Source: Corynebacterium marambiense (GTDB lineage: Bacteria > Actinomycetota > Actinomycetes > Mycobacteriales > Mycobacteriaceae). Taken from it: a DNA stretch of 64,000 bases. Below, piece by piece: positions 1 through 10,165 of this stretch; positions within the stretch are counted from its first letter, which is position 1; each line of letters begins with the position of its first letter. Position numbers and translations under genes: made by a program. The notes beneath the pieces are model-generated. The model had not been told where the DNA came from, ran no database searches, and saw only the letters and a list, made by a program, of their open reading frames with translations. Location: positions 124,001 through 188,000 of the forward strand of contig NZ_JAEIOT010000005.1 of assembly GCF_016342275.1 (NCBI RefSeq), given 5' to 3'.

Positions 1-228
1 TCTGGTGACTGGTTGCGCCGGTTGTACCACGATCTGATCAGTGTCCGCCGTAACCACTCCTGGCTCGTTCGTGCCCGGGTGGAAACGGTTGAGTTGTCGA
101 ACACTGCGTACACCTACGACTGCGTCGGTGAGGGCGGCGAACGGCTCCGGGTCTCCCTCACCCTGGAACCGTCGCCGTCGGTGCGGATCACTCGCGATGG
201 GGAAGAGATCTACCACTTCGGCCGGTGA
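1..228 (+). CDS. C-terminal end of a glycoside hydrolase family 13-like (alpha-amylase family) protein, partial
   Basis: The frame is open from the first base of the window and stops at 226-228, giving 75 residues of the end of a protein whose start lies to the left. The segment begins with a helix of the type LYHDLISVRRNHSWL, a pattern seen at the junction between the catalytic barrel and the small C-terminal beta-domain of GH13 enzymes. It then reads as short beta-strands, as that domain does. The assignment rests on this short pattern only, so the substrate cannot be given. The gene converges on pmt with about 40 nt between them. Confidence 0.5.
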   Translation, partial: SGDWLRRLYHDLISVRRNHSWLVRARVETVELSNTAYTYDCVGEGGERLRVSLTLEPSPSVRITRDGEEIYHFGR

Positions 229-268
229 CGGACGGTCCCGCCCACATCCGGGTGGGCGGTGATGAGTG

Positions 269-1891
269 TCACTTCCAGCTGCGGAGCCACATCAATGACT
301 CGAAATGTGCCTCGGTGATGCGGAATCCATAGAGAATCGGCAGGAAGTAGAAGAACAGGGTGACCGTGAGCGCCAGATAGCAGATCACACCCAGACCACC
401 CGTGGTGAGGTCCCGGGGGACGGGAAGTTCGGGGAATCGTGCCCTAACTGGTGTCCCGGCGTTAGCTATCTGGGCGAGAGTGATCCCGAGGAGGATGACC
501 GTGAAGGGCACCATGGCAGTGGCGTAGAAGAAGTACATCTGCCGGTCGTAGGCGGCGAGCCACGGGAGCCATCCCGCCGCGAAACCGGTGATCGGGATCG
601 CGAACCGGAGGTCACGTCGGATGATCAGGCACCAGACACCCCACAGGACAACGGGGACCGTTAGCCACCAGACGGCTGGGTTGCCGAAGAGAATGACCAT
701 CCGCCGGCACGTATTGTCGCCGCAGCTGAGACCTGTCTGTGAGTAGTAGAGGATCGGTCGGGTGGCGGCCAGCCAGGACCAGGGCTTCGAGTCCCAGGGG
801 TGACTGTGGCCGCTGGAGGTGGTCAACGAGGCGTGGAAATCGAGGACCCGGTGATGGTAATAGAGCCATCCGGCGAGTGCGTCGGGGAGTTTGGCCAGCG
901 GGGAGTCCGCTGAGATGTCGCCGTTGACGGCCGAGTGCCGGTACACCCCTGTCTCTGAGGCGAACCATGCGCGCCAGCTCCAGGCGTAGACGAGGACCGG
1001 GACGACGACGATTGAGGCGAACGCCGGGATGGCGTCGCGGACGAGCATTCCCGAGAATGGGCGGGCGATGCGGTAGTGGTGGCGGAGCCAGATGTCCAGG
1101 CACACCGTCAGAACACCGAAGAAGGCCATGTAGTACAGTCCGGACCACTTGATGGAGAGCGTCAATCCGAGCAGGACGCCGCACCCGAAACGCCACCATC
1201 TGAACCCGACACGGGGGCCGAACGCGGAGGATATCGACTGGAGCGTTCCGTTCGTCCACTCCCGGTGGTAGCTGTCCCAGACCTGGGCGAAGTCCCTGGC
1301 GAGACAGTACGCCGCGGCGACGACGAAGAAGGCCTGGAAGATATCCAGCATCCCGAACCGGGAAGACACCAACAGTACCCCCTCGACGACGGCGAGGAGC
1401 CCGGCTGCGGCCGTTGCGACGGGAGAACCGGTGAGCCGTCGGGTCAGCGCCATCACGAGGACGACCGTCGCGACACCGAACACCGCTGTGCTCAATCGCC
1501 ACCCCATGGGGGTGTACCCGAAAAGCATCTCGCCGTAGGCGATGAGCTGTTTCGCCAACGGAGGGTGGACGACGAGCCCGTATCCGGGATTGGCTTCGAT
1601 GCCGCCGGTGACCGGATTACCGGCCGAGCGGACCATGTCCCATGCCTGGGGAACGTAGTGCTTCTCATCGAAGACCGGGGTGCCGTCGCCGGTAGCTGAG
1701 GTGAGTTTGAAAAAGCGGGTGATCAGCGCCAGCAGGCCGATGACCAGGAAGGTGTAGGTATCGGTACGGGTCCATGGGTGGGCCATCGGCCCCGTGGGTG
1801 GGGGGAGCTGAAAGCGGTGCTTGGCCCTTGGGATCGAAGGCGTCACGGTCCGTGGTCCGGCGGAAGAAGGTGGGGTGGGTGCATCGGTCAC
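269..1891 (-). CDS. pmt: Dolichyl-phosphate-mannose-type protein O-mannosyltransferase
   Basis: A 540-residue polytopic membrane protein of glycosyltransferase family 39. It moves mannose from a polyprenyl-phosphate donor onto Ser/Thr of exported proteins at the outer face of the membrane. The N-terminal loop carries the acidic pair in a VFDEKHY context and the HPPLAK motif, both typical of the family; many hydrophobic helices follow and the C-terminus is short and basic. Length fits actinobacterial Pmt. The start is GTG at 1889-1891. The gene is divergent from rsmI about 100 nt away, the same pairing as in other corynebacteria (by recall). Confidence 0.9.
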   Translation of the reverse strand: MTDAPTPPSSAGPRTVTPSIPRAKHRFQLPPPTGPMAHPWTRTDTYTFLVIGLLALITRFFKLTSATGDGTPVFDEKHYVPQAWDMVRSAGNPVTGGIEANPGYGLVVHPPLAKQLIAYGEMLFGYTPMGWRLSTAVFGVATVVLVMALTRRLTGSPVATAAAGLLAVVEGVLLVSSRFGMLDIFQAFFVVAAAYCLARDFAQVWDSYHREWTNGTLQSISSAFGPRVGFRWWRFGCGVLLGLTLSIKWSGLYYMAFFGVLTVCLDIWLRHHYRIARPFSGMLVRDAIPAFASIVVVPVLVYAWSWRAWFASETGVYRHSAVNGDISADSPLAKLPDALAGWLYYHHRVLDFHASLTTSSGHSHPWDSKPWSWLAATRPILYYSQTGLSCGDNTCRRMVILFGNPAVWWLTVPVVLWGVWCLIIRRDLRFAIPITGFAAGWLPWLAAYDRQMYFFYATAMVPFTVILLGITLAQIANAGTPVRARFPELPVPRDLTTGGLGVICYLALTVTLFFYFLPILYGFRITEAHFESLMWLRSWK

Positions 1892-1989
1892 CCGACTGAG
1901 TCTATTGGTTGTGCTGCGGGTGCGACAGTACAGGTGGTCTCTTCCGGTGTGGTGGATGCACGGGGCGGGGGATGTGGGACACTTGGCTC

Positions 1990-2838
1990 ATGCAGTCCGA
2001 ACCCCGCCAACTACCCACCGGCGTGATCGTTGCCGCCACCCCGCTGGGGAATATTGCGGACGCGTCCCCGCGTCTGGCCGCGGCCCTCGAATACGCCGAT
2101 GCCATCGCCGCGGAGGACACTCGGAGGACCTCCACGCTCGCCTCGGCTCTCGGCGTCCGCCCACGGGGCCGGATCGTTTCGAATTTCGATCACAACGAGG
2201 TTGGGCGAGTGCAGCAGCTTCTCGAGGTGGCCAGGACAGGTACGGTCGTCATCGTCAGTGACGCCGGAATGCCGGGTGTTTCGGATCCCGGGTTTCCGCT
2301 TATTGAGGCGGCACATGACGCCGGTATTCCCGTGACCTGTTTCCCCGGCCCGTCAGCTGTGCCGACGGCCCTGGCGCTGTCGGGTCTGCCCGTGGGTCGG
2401 TTCTGTTTCGATGGTTTCGCACCCCGCAAGCACGGGGCGCGGGTGTCCTGGTTGGAGGGGCTGGCGACCGAACGCCGTGCGGTCTGTTTTTTCGAGTCTC
2501 CGCACCGTCTGGCGCAGACACTCGCCGACGCTGCTGCGGTGCTCGGCGGGGAGCGCCGTGCGGCAGTCTGCAGGGAACTCACCAAGACCTATGAAGAAGT
2601 GAAGAGGGGTACCCTAGGTGAGCTCGCCCACTGGGCGGATGGAGGTGTTCGGGGTGAGATCTCGGTGGTCATTGAGGGTGCGCAACCTGTCACCAAGGAT
2701 GTCTCCGATCTCATCACGGAAGCGGCGGCCAGGGCAGCCGCGGGGGAGCGTCTGAAGACCGTCTGCGCGGAACTCGCCGCAGCGCACGGGGTATCCAAGA
2801 AACAGATTTACGACGGCGTTGTTACATTTCGTGACTGA
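1990..2838 (+). CDS. rsmI: 16S rRNA (cytidine1402-2'-O)-methyltransferase
   Basis: A 282-residue SAM-dependent SpoU-unrelated (tetrapyrrole methylase fold) enzyme that 2'-O-methylates C1402 in the decoding centre of 16S rRNA. Motifs seen are ATPLGNIAD near the N-terminus, AEDTRRT, and SDAGMPGVSDPG, all diagnostic of RsmI. The open frame extends upstream to 1909, but the residues before the ATG at 1990 are Cys/Gly-rich and unlike the family, so 1990 is chosen. It is divergent from pmt and followed by the osmolyte carrier gene. Confidence 0.93.
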   Translation: MQSEPRQLPTGVIVAATPLGNIADASPRLAAALEYADAIAAEDTRRTSTLASALGVRPRGRIVSNFDHNEVGRVQQLLEVARTGTVVIVSDAGMPGVSDPGFPLIEAAHDAGIPVTCFPGPSAVPTALALSGLPVGRFCFDGFAPRKHGARVSWLEGLATERRAVCFFESPHRLAQTLADAAAVLGGERRAAVCRELTKTYEEVKRGTLGELAHWADGGVRGEISVVIEGAQPVTKDVSDLITEAAARAAAGERLKTVCAELAAAHGVSKKQIYDGVVTFRD

Positions 2839-2995
2839 ACTGTTGTTGATCTGTTATGTAAATGGTCCGACATCCACTCTGGTCAGGGGATATGACGGAG
2901 ACGCACAGCTGCGATTCAACCCGCATTTTCCTTAAGTAGGGGATAAAAAATGCTGGTCATTTGATTAATCATGCTTTTGGCACCATGTTGGAAAC

Positions 2996-4828
2996 ATGAC
3001 CAACTCTGACCCGAATGAACAAGACGCGCACCACACACATCAGCGCGGACCGAAGGACGGTCTGACTGAACCCAGGCCCCGGTCAGCGACGCAGACACTG
3101 GCGTCAATGCTGGAGTCGCCGGATAATCTCCACCACGCTGATGATACCGACGACATCGTCTCGGAGGCCGACGCCGAGTTCCATCGGCTCTGTTGGCCCG
3201 TGATCCTACCGGCCATGGCGATCGTCATCGCTGTGGTTGTCTGGGGGTTGGCCAGTCCGCTGACTTTCTCCGACTTCGCCTCGGACACCCTGGCGGTCGT
3301 CGTGAACAACTTCGGCTGGGCCTTCGCCCTGTTCGGAACAGTGTTCGTCGCGTTCATCGTGGTCCTCGCGGCCACGAAGTTTGGCCACATCAAGCTGGGC
3401 CGGGACAACGAGGCCCCCGAGTTCTCCACGGTGAGCTGGGTCGCGATGATGTTCGCGGCAGGCATGGGAATCGGTCTGATGTTCTACGGAACCTCCGAGC
3501 CGCTCGGCCACTACCGCGCCGGAGTTCCCGGTCATGAGGAGCAGGAGGTCGGCACCGCATTCGCCACTACCCTCTTCCACTGGACCCTCCACCCGTGGTC
3601 CGTCTACGCCATCGTCGGTCTCGGTATCGCCTACTCCACGTTCCGTGTCGGTCGTAAGCAGCTGCTCAGTTCCGCCTTCACCCCGCTGATCGGGGTCAAG
3701 GGCGCGGAGGGCGTACTCGGCAAGATCATCGACATTCTCGCCATCATCGCCACGGTGTTCGGTACCGCTGCTTCCTTGGGAATCGGAGCAGTCCAGATCT
3801 CCGCCGGTCTGGACAAGACCGGTCTGGTACCGGACGCCTCCGACAACACGATTCTCATGATCGTGCTCGTTCTGACGCTCGCCTTCGTCATCTCCGCGAT
3901 GTCCGGTGTCGGCAAGGGAATTCAGTATATCTCCAACGTGAACATGATCCTGGCCGGTCTCCTCGCCGTCTTCGTGTTCATCCTCGGCCCGACGGTCCAC
4001 ATCCTCAACATGATCCCGACCGCCGCCGGCAATTATCTCCTCGAGTTCTTCGAGATGGCAGCCCGGACCGCGGATTCCGCCAACGGTACCGCCGGCGGCT
4101 GGCTCGCGGGCTGGACCATCTTCTATTGGGCATGGTGGATCTCCTGGAGCCCCTTCGTCGGCATGTTCCTGGCGCGAATCTCCCGGGGCCGTACGATCCG
4201 TGAGTTCGTCATCGGCGTTATCGCCGTGCCGACTGCTGTCTCCGTCGTTTGGTTCTGTATCTTCGGCGGTACCGCCATCCATCTCGAGCAGATTGAGCAG
4301 TCCATCTACGGTGACGGTGACGCCAAGCGTCAGCTGTTCGATCTCCTTTACACACTGCCCGGTGGATCCATCGCCGCATTCCTCGCGATGCTGTTGCTGG
4401 CCACATTCTTCATCACCTCCGCGGATTCCGCGTCCACGGTGATGGGCTCAATGAGCCAGAACGGTCGTCTGGAAGCCAACCGCTTCGTCACAGCAGGCTG
4501 GGGAGTCGGTACCGCAGCCATCGGGCTGACTCTCCTGATGACTGGTGGCGAGGATGTCTTGAGCAATCTGCAGAACGTGACCATCATTGTCGCCAGCCCC
4601 TTCCTTCTCGTGATCTTCCTGCTGATGTTCGCGATCGTGAAGGACCTGCGCAACGATCAGCTCTACCTGGACCACAAGGCACAGCGGGAGTTCGCCATGA
4701 ATCTCGCCCGTGAGGCCCGTATCCATGCGGAGCACCAGAAGCGCGAGGCGAAGAAGGCTGCCAAGGCGGCGAAGGCACCCAAATCCAGGGTCGTCTCCAA
4801 ATCCGTGAAGAAGGTAACCGGTAAGTAA
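2996..4828 (+). CDS. betP: BCCT-family compatible-solute transporter, BetP-like
   Basis: A 610-residue secondary carrier of the betaine/choline/carnitine family, expected to import glycine betaine or a related osmolyte with Na+. Visible are the glycine-rich stretch [14 protein letters not shown] (about residues 155-170) and the tryptophan-rich [14 protein letters not shown] segment (about 377-390) that lines the substrate site. About 60 hydrophilic acidic residues precede the first helix and about 55 Lys/Ala-rich residues end the protein. This acidic head and basic tail are the layout of the osmosensing C. glutamicum BetP, and the position between rsmI and metG matches betP there. Substrate choice among betaine, ectoine and proline cannot be read from the sequence. 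Confidence 0.85.
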   Translation: MTNSDPNEQDAHHTHQRGPKDGLTEPRPRSATQTLASMLESPDNLHHADDTDDIVSEADAEFHRLCWPVILPAMAIVIAVVVWGLASPLTFSDFASDTLAVVVNNFGWAFALFGTVFVAFIVVLAATKFGHIKLGRDNEAPEFSTVSWVAMMFAAGMGIGLMFYGTSEPLGHYRAGVPGHEEQEVGTAFATTLFHWTLHPWSVYAIVGLGIAYSTFRVGRKQLLSSAFTPLIGVKGAEGVLGKIIDILAIIATVFGTAASLGIGAVQISAGLDKTGLVPDASDNTILMIVLVLTLAFVISAMSGVGKGIQYISNVNMILAGLLAVFVFILGPTVHILNMIPTAAGNYLLEFFEMAARTADSANGTAGGWLAGWTIFYWAWWISWSPFVGMFLARISRGRTIREFVIGVIAVPTAVSVVWFCIFGGTAIHLEQIEQSIYGDGDAKRQLFDLLYTLPGGSIAAFLAMLLLATFFITSADSASTVMGSMSQNGRLEANRFVTAGWGVGTAAIGLTLLMTGGEDVLSNLQNVTIIVASPFLLVIFLLMFAIVKDLRNDQLYLDHKAQREFAMNLAREARIHAEHQKREAKKAAKAAKAPKSRVVSKSVKKVTGK

Positions 4829-4850
4829 CGGTTCCAGATTCGACTACGTC

Positions 4851-4886
4851 ACCCCGCCCACGGTTCGCCCGAAGGTGGGGTTTCGT
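4851..4886 (+). terminator. Rho-independent-type terminator after betP
   Basis: An 8-bp stem (4851-4858 with 4874-4881, one G-U pair) closes a 15-nt loop and is followed by TTCGTT. It sits 22 nt after the betP stop codon. Confidence 0.6.
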
Positions 4887-4928
4887 TCTGCTCCGGGCCC
4901 CGGGGCGGCACCCGATGAGCCGATAAAT

Positions 4929-4934
4929 TAGGCT
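4929..4934 (+). promoter_or_regulatory. -10 element TAGGCT for leaderless metG mRNA
   Basis: TAGGCT lies exactly 7 nt before the metG ATG at 4942. This spacing puts the transcription start on the A of the start codon, and no Shine-Dalgarno sequence is present. Confidence 0.6.
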
Positions 4935-4941
4935 GGTCCAC

Positions 4942-6771
4942 ATGACGAAGTCTGTGCTCACTGCTGTTGCCTGGCCTTACGCCAACGGTCCCCGCCACAT
5001 CGGACACGTGGCGGGGTTCGGTGTCCCCTCCGATGTGTTCGCCCGTTTCCAGCGAATGTCGGGGTCGGACGTGCTCATGATCTCCGGCACGGATGAACAC
5101 GGCACCCCACTGCTCGTGCAGGCGGAGAAAGAGGGGGTGGGTGTTCAGGAACTCGCGGACCGGTATAACCGCCAGATTGTTGAGGATCTTGCTGGTCTGG
5201 GCCTGTCCTACGACCTGTTCACCCGGACCACCACCCGGAATCACTACGCGGTCGTCCAGGAATTGTTCCGGGGGCTCCACGACAACGGATACATGGTCGC
5301 GGAAACCACCATGGGGGCCATCAGTCCGTCCACGGGCCGCACCCTGCCCGACCGGTACATCGAGGGAACCTGCCCACTCTGCGGTGCCGCGGGGGCCCGT
5401 GGCGACCAGTGTGACGCCTGCGGCAATCAGCTCGACCCGGCCGACCTCATCGACCCGGTTAGCAAGATTAACGGGGAAACTCCCGAGTTTGTCGAGACCG
5501 AGCACTTCCTGCTCGATCTTCCGGCCCTCGCCGGGGCGCTCGAGGAGTGGTTGAAGGGGCGCACTGACTGGCGCCCGAACGTCCTGAAGTTCTCGCTCAA
5601 CCTGCTGGGGGATCTGCGTCCGCGGGCAATGACCCGGGACATTGACTGGGGGGTTCCGGTCCCGATCGACGGCTGGTCCGAGAATGGAGCGAAGAAGCTC
5701 TACGTCTGGTTCGATGCCGTTGTCGGCTACCTCTCCTCATCCATTGAGTGGGCGTGGCGCACCGGACAACCGGAGGCGTGGCGGAAGTTCTGGACCGACC
5801 CGGAGGCCCTGTCCTACTACTTCATGGGCAAAGACAACATAACGTTCCATTCCCAGATCTGGCCGGGAGAGCTCCTGGGATACCGTGGCCTCGGTGCTAA
5901 AGGCGGACAGCAGGGCGAATTCGGTCCCCTTCAGCTCCCTACTGAGGTCGTGTCCTCCGAGTATCTCACCATGTCGGGCTCCAAGTTCTCGTCGTCCAAG
6001 GGTGTGGTCATCTACGTGAAGGATTTCCTGAAGGAGTTCGGCCCCGACCCTTTGCGCTATTTCATCGCCGTCGCAGGCCCGGAGAACACCGACACCGACT
6101 TCACGTGGGACGAGTTCGTCCGTCGGGTGAATAACGAGCTAGCCAACGGCTGGGGCAACCTGGTCAACCGGACGGTGTCGATGGCCTACAAGAATTTCGG
6201 GGAGGTCCCGACCCCGGGTGAATTCACCGAGGCAGATCGGCGGATACTGACGCTCGCGGAGGAGGCCTTCGACGTCGTGGGTGGGGCACTCGGGCAGTCA
6301 AAGTTCAAGGCAGGCATCACCCACGCGATGCACGTCGTCGGCGAGGCGAACGCCTACATCGCCGAGCAGGAGCCCTGGAAGCTTGCCAAGGATGAGTCGC
6401 AGCGCGAGCGGCTGGCCACCGTGCTACATACCGCCCTCCAGGTGCTCAGCGACTGCAACACCCTCCTCACTCCGTATCTCCCGCACACCGCACAGAAGGT
6501 CCACGAGACCCTCGGCCGCGACGGTGTCTGGGCCGCTATGCCTGAGATCCACGAGGTGACCGACGACATGCCTGTCGAGCCGGTCGGTGTCGGCGTACCG
6601 GAGAAGGGGCGCAGCTACCCGGTCATCATGGGTGACTACACCAACCAGCAGGCCCGTTGGGAGCGCATCCACGTCGTCCCGGGAACCACCCTTGCTAAGC
6701 CGAAACCGCTCATCGCGAAGCTCGACCCGGAACTCGGGGAAACCGGCCCGGAGTGGGCTCCGGTGCAGTGA
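4942..6771 (+). CDS. metG: Methionyl-tRNA synthetase
   Basis: A 609-residue class I synthetase that charges tRNA-Met. The HIGH box is intact (PRHIGHV, residues 17-23). A zinc knuckle with CPLC (about 144-147) and CDAC (about 157-160) marks the connective domain. The KMSKS position reads KFSSS (about 347-351), a variant where the second lysine is Ser and a Lys follows. The anticodon-binding helical domain follows and there is no C-terminal EMAP/Trbp111 extension. The gene is called metS in C. glutamicum. A leaderless promoter is likely. Confidence 0.96.
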   Translation: MTKSVLTAVAWPYANGPRHIGHVAGFGVPSDVFARFQRMSGSDVLMISGTDEHGTPLLVQAEKEGVGVQELADRYNRQIVEDLAGLGLSYDLFTRTTTRNHYAVVQELFRGLHDNGYMVAETTMGAISPSTGRTLPDRYIEGTCPLCGAAGARGDQCDACGNQLDPADLIDPVSKINGETPEFVETEHFLLDLPALAGALEEWLKGRTDWRPNVLKFSLNLLGDLRPRAMTRDIDWGVPVPIDGWSENGAKKLYVWFDAVVGYLSSSIEWAWRTGQPEAWRKFWTDPEALSYYFMGKDNITFHSQIWPGELLGYRGLGAKGGQQGEFGPLQLPTEVVSSEYLTMSGSKFSSSKGVVIYVKDFLKEFGPDPLRYFIAVAGPENTDTDFTWDEFVRRVNNELANGWGNLVNRTVSMAYKNFGEVPTPGEFTEADRRILTLAEEAFDVVGGALGQSKFKAGITHAMHVVGEANAYIAEQEPWKLAKDESQRERLATVLHTALQVLSDCNTLLTPYLPHTAQKVHETLGRDGVWAAMPEIHEVTDDMPVEPVGVGVPEKGRSYPVIMGDYTNQQARWERIHVVPGTTLAKPKPLIAKLDPELGETGPEWAPVQ

Positions 6772-6860
6772 GGGGTTGATTCGCCGCAACATACCCCTTT
6801 CCACGGTCACCCGTTGCATCGACTCCGGTACCCTCGGATCAAGACAGTTGTTCGTGCACG

Positions 6861-6866
6861 TAGCCT
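6861..6866 (+). promoter_or_regulatory. Candidate -10 element (TAGCCT) upstream of the lipoprotein gene
   Basis: TAGCCT is preceded by TTGTTC with a gap of about 10-12 nt. It would give a leader of about 60 nt before the GTG at 6933. Spacing to the -35-like word is short, so support is modest. Confidence 0.35.
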
Positions 6867-6932
6867 AGGGTGTCCGGGGTCCACTGAGGGCTCGCTCTCG
6901 GCGGCGGCCGATGATCCCGGGAGCTGACAGCA

Positions 6933-9266
6933 GTGTTCTATCCTCATGGTGCAGGCCGATTCCACACCGGTGTGAAGCCGTGGAGGGTACTTATCCGCGT
7001 CCTCGCTGCGGTGTTCCTTCTCGGTGTCGCCGCGTGTGGGGCTCCGGGGATTCCCGGTGGCGCAGGATCCGACGCGGATGGGGATGTTTCCGGGACGGAC
7101 ATGCACACCATCAGTTCCCCGTACCTGTCGCGGGTCACGTTTCCCACGACTCCCGTCGCTGGATGGCATGCCCCCGCCCTATCGATGAGAGCCTCCGGAG
7201 CACCCGGATCAAATCCCATAGCCCGGGCCCCGCTCTACGTCGAGCGGGGCGTGGCGGTGCTCGACTCCGACGGCGACGGTGTCGTCGCGTACGACACCGG
7301 TACAGGAACCGAGATGTGGCGGGACGACGAACTGGGGTGTTTCCCGGATTTTGCGCATTCCGGACAGCTCGTGTGCAGGTCCGCCGGGACAGGACTCCGA
7401 CTGATTGACGCGGTCACCGGTAGCGGCGAGGAGCTCCTAGGGAATCCGGTGGCGACGAGCGCCATACGGAAGCTCGTGGGTGGTTTCGTCTACCGCGGCG
7501 CGGTGTACCTCCACGGTTACCCCGACGGTGGTGACGGTTATCTGCTGGCCAGAAGGGACATCAGCGGCACCGATTGGTCGACCAAAACGATCGCCGCATC
7601 CCAGACGTGCCCGATCCTCGGTGACCCGGCGCCCTCCGCGACATTCAACGGTTCGATTGGGTTGGACACCGGCAGTGCGGGAACCTTCGTGTTCGATCCG
7701 GACACCCTCGAGATCCTCACTACGGGCGCTACATTCTCTGCGGTCCCAGGGCCGGAAGGGCCGTTGTTCTCCCAACCCTGCACGAACCCCGCCCCCGGTG
7801 CTAGCGGCGGCCCCGCCGGACGCGGAACGCTGACTGCCATGAACGGGACAATCATCGGTGACTACGAGTCCGTGATTCTACCGTCCTGGCAGGTGAGCAC
7901 GACACCACGGGGCGTCGCCATCGCCGGTGGAGATCTGGTGGACCTCGACAACGGTGACGTCATCGTCGATCTGATTCTGTGGGCGGCGACTTCCTTCTCT
8001 AGTGTGCGTAGTCTTGTCGTGGTGGGGGACACCGCTGTGTTCACCGCGTCGGGGGGCCGTATCGGTATTGACATGGCAACCGGGGATGTCCTCTGGAGCG
8101 GGCCTGTTGAGGATCCCGGGGAGCCGGTGGGAACAGACGGCCAGCGACTGTTCACCACCACCGGCCAGGCGGTCGACCTCGCAACGGGTGATGTGGTGTG
8201 GACGCTGTCCGTCACCGGAGCCGGTGGCGGAGTCGCTACGGCACCGGACGGTCTCATCGTGAGTGACCGGGCCGGCGTGAACTTCTACCGTGCGACGGGA
8301 GGTCCCGTCACCTTGCTTCCCGGGCAGGGGAACATCACCGTCGCCGGGGCGGGCGGTGACGCCGGGGCGGGCGAGTCCGACACCGCCACCGGATCGTCGG
8401 TGGCCGTCTCCACGGATGTCCCGGACGTGCTCACCGCCTGTGGCAAGGTCCCGGAGCTGAAGGCCGAGACACTGTCCCTGGATGGGGGGATCCTCACCGC
8501 CGATATGTTCGTGAAACCCACCTGCCCCGAAGGCGATCTCCTCGACGGCAGTGGTTTCGCGATCCGGTTGCTGACGGATGGCGGAACCACAGTCGCCAGT
8601 GGAGTGTTCGACCTGTCCGCGTCCCCGGTCGCTGTCCCGGCTTCGGGACGTACCGTCCGGTTCGTGTTCCCCGAGGGCAGCTACTGGATCGCCCCGGGCA
8701 GCCTCGCCGGTGACAGGGCTGCGGCCACGGGAGAGGTCTCCGGGACCATGCGACTATCGGCTGGAACCCTCATCGTCGAGTGTGAACGCGGCGAAGGCGG
8801 AAGAAGCGGAAAGACACGACTGGCTGAGGTTGATCTCAGCAGATCCGCGGAAGCGGGGGTTGCCCGGGACAACGGTCTTGAAGCTGCGGAGGCCACCACC
8901 AACGCACGTGATGCCCTGGAGGAGATCCGGCGTCGGGACCGGCCGATTGTCGCCGCTGAACTCGCTGGTCTGTGGCAGCCGCAGCTGGCGTCGATGCGAC
9001 CCGGAACCGGTGGAATGGACTATGCTTCGATTCTCCAAACCCACCTGGAGTTCCGCGACCGGTACCCGACCTCACGTCTGGTGTGGAGCGGTGACTGGCG
9101 GAACTACGACCGCAAGGACTGGTGGGTCACCCTGGCGGGTGTCGGGTTCACCACTGCGGAAGGCGCTCTGCAGTGGTGCCGGGACGAGGGATTCGGGCAT
9201 GACGACTGCTACGCACGGCTGGTATCCAATGACGTCGGGCCGGAGGGAACCACCCGGTATCAGTAG
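6933..9266 (+). CDS. Secreted lipoprotein with PQQ-like beta-propeller repeats
   Basis: A 777-residue protein with a lipoprotein signal ending in LLGVAAC (lipidated Cys35 from this start). The GTG at 6933 has a GGGAG ribosome site 9 nt upstream; a later GTG at 6972 would give a shorter signal peptide without a clear ribosome site. The middle holds repeated short strands of the form VVAYDTGTGTEMW and IDMATGDVLW, typical of PQQ-type propeller blades in which an aromatic residue ends the blade. A Gly/Asp-rich linker (about 470-490) leads to a second beta domain and a C-terminal segment with WCRDEG and HDDCYAR (about 740-765) like the extracytoplasmic ends of some actinobacterial sensor proteins. 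It probably acts as a cell-envelope scaffold or sensor; no enzymatic role can be assigned. Confidence 0.7.
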   Translation: MFYPHGAGRFHTGVKPWRVLIRVLAAVFLLGVAACGAPGIPGGAGSDADGDVSGTDMHTISSPYLSRVTFPTTPVAGWHAPALSMRASGAPGSNPIARAPLYVERGVAVLDSDGDGVVAYDTGTGTEMWRDDELGCFPDFAHSGQLVCRSAGTGLRLIDAVTGSGEELLGNPVATSAIRKLVGGFVYRGAVYLHGYPDGGDGYLLARRDISGTDWSTKTIAASQTCPILGDPAPSATFNGSIGLDTGSAGTFVFDPDTLEILTTGATFSAVPGPEGPLFSQPCTNPAPGASGGPAGRGTLTAMNGTIIGDYESVILPSWQVSTTPRGVAIAGGDLVDLDNGDVIVDLILWAATSFSSVRSLVVVGDTAVFTASGGRIGIDMATGDVLWSGPVEDPGEPVGTDGQRLFTTTGQAVDLATGDVVWTLSVTGAGGGVATAPDGLIVSDRAGVNFYRATGGPVTLLPGQGNITVAGAGGDAGAGESDTATGSSVAVSTDVPDVLTACGKVPELKAETLSLDGGILTADMFVKPTCPEGDLLDGSGFAIRLLTDGGTTVASGVFDLSASPVAVPASGRTVRFVFPEGSYWIAPGSLAGDRAAATGEVSGTMRLSAGTLIVECERGEGGRSGKTRLAEVDLSRSAEAGVARDNGLEAAEATTNARDALEEIRRRDRPIVAAELAGLWQPQLASMRPGTGGMDYASILQTHLEFRDRYPTSRLVWSGDWRNYDRKDWWVTLAGVGFTTAEGALQWCRDEGFGHDDCYARLVSNDVGPEGTTRYQ

Positions 9267-9331
9267 CGGAGGTGGGACCGCGGTGGTGTTCCCGGACCGG
9301 ATTCCGACAGTCAGAGCCGGTCTGGATGGAC

Positions 9332-9337
9332 TACCGT
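9332..9337 (+). promoter_or_regulatory. Possible -10 element TACCGT for leaderless HAD gene
   Basis: TANNNT with 7 nt to the ATG at 9345. The four inner bases are poor, so support comes mainly from spacing. Confidence 0.3.
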
Positions 9338-9344
9338 GGGGAGT

Positions 9345-10145
9345 ATGCGTACCCGATCAGATGTATCCAGTTGGCTCACCGACATGGACGGTGTCTTAGT
9401 ACACGAAGAAAAGGCCCTTCCCGGGGCGCAGGATCTCATTGAGACCTGGAAGAAGGACGAGACCCCGTTCCTGGTGCTCACCAACAACTCCATCTACACG
9501 CCGCGGGATCTCGCGGCCCGTCTTCAGGACTCCGGACTCGACGTCCCGGAGGACCGCATCTGGACCTCGGCGCTGGCGACCGCGACGTTCCTGAAGGAAC
9601 AGGCCGCTGGGGGGACCGCCTACGTCATCGGCGAGGCCGGTATCATCACCGCACTTCATGAGGCGGGTTTCGTTCTCACCGACCGCGAGCCCGACTTCGT
9701 CGTCGTCGGGGAAACCCGAAACTATTCTTTTGAGGCGATCACGACGGCGATTCGTTTGATCGACGAGGGGGCGCGGTTTATCGCCACCAACCCAGATCCC
9801 ACCGGGCCCAGCTCAGAGGGAATTATTCCCGCCACCGGCGCGATCACCGCGCTGATCACCAAGGCCACCAAGAAGGAACCCTATGTGGTCGGTAAACCCA
9901 ACCCGATGATGTTCCGGTCGGCGCTCAACAAGATCGGCGCCCATAGCGAGAACACCGGAATGATCGGTGATCGGATGGACACCGATATCGTCGCGGGTAT
10001 GGAAGCTGGTCTGTACACCGTTCTGGTGCTGTCGGGGATTTCCTCCAAGGACTCGATCCGGGAGTTCCCGTTCCAGGCCAACGAGATGCTTGACGGTGTG
10101 AGCCAGCTGCTGAAGCCCGCGACAGGGCCATCGAAGAAGAAGTAG
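9345..10145 (+). CDS. HAD-superfamily (IIA, NagD-like) phosphatase
   Basis: A 266-residue hydrolase. Motif I is LTDMDGVL with the nucleophile Asp and the second Asp, motif II is VLTNNS, the motif III lysine is in KPNPMMF, and motif IV is GDRMDTDI. The cap is of the NagD/PGP type. The substrate is a small phosphoester or nucleotide and is not identifiable. ATG at 9345 is chosen because TACCGT sits 7 nt upstream, as for other leaderless genes here; a GTG at 9336 is in frame and possible. Confidence 0.85.
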   Translation: MRTRSDVSSWLTDMDGVLVHEEKALPGAQDLIETWKKDETPFLVLTNNSIYTPRDLAARLQDSGLDVPEDRIWTSALATATFLKEQAAGGTAYVIGEAGIITALHEAGFVLTDREPDFVVVGETRNYSFEAITTAIRLIDEGARFIATNPDPTGPSSEGIIPATGAITALITKATKKEPYVVGKPNPMMFRSALNKIGAHSENTGMIGDRMDTDIVAGMEAGLYTVLVLSGISSKDSIREFPFQANEMLDGVSQLLKPATGPSKKK

Positions 10146-10165
10146 CCCGGGCAACGGCTGCGCAG

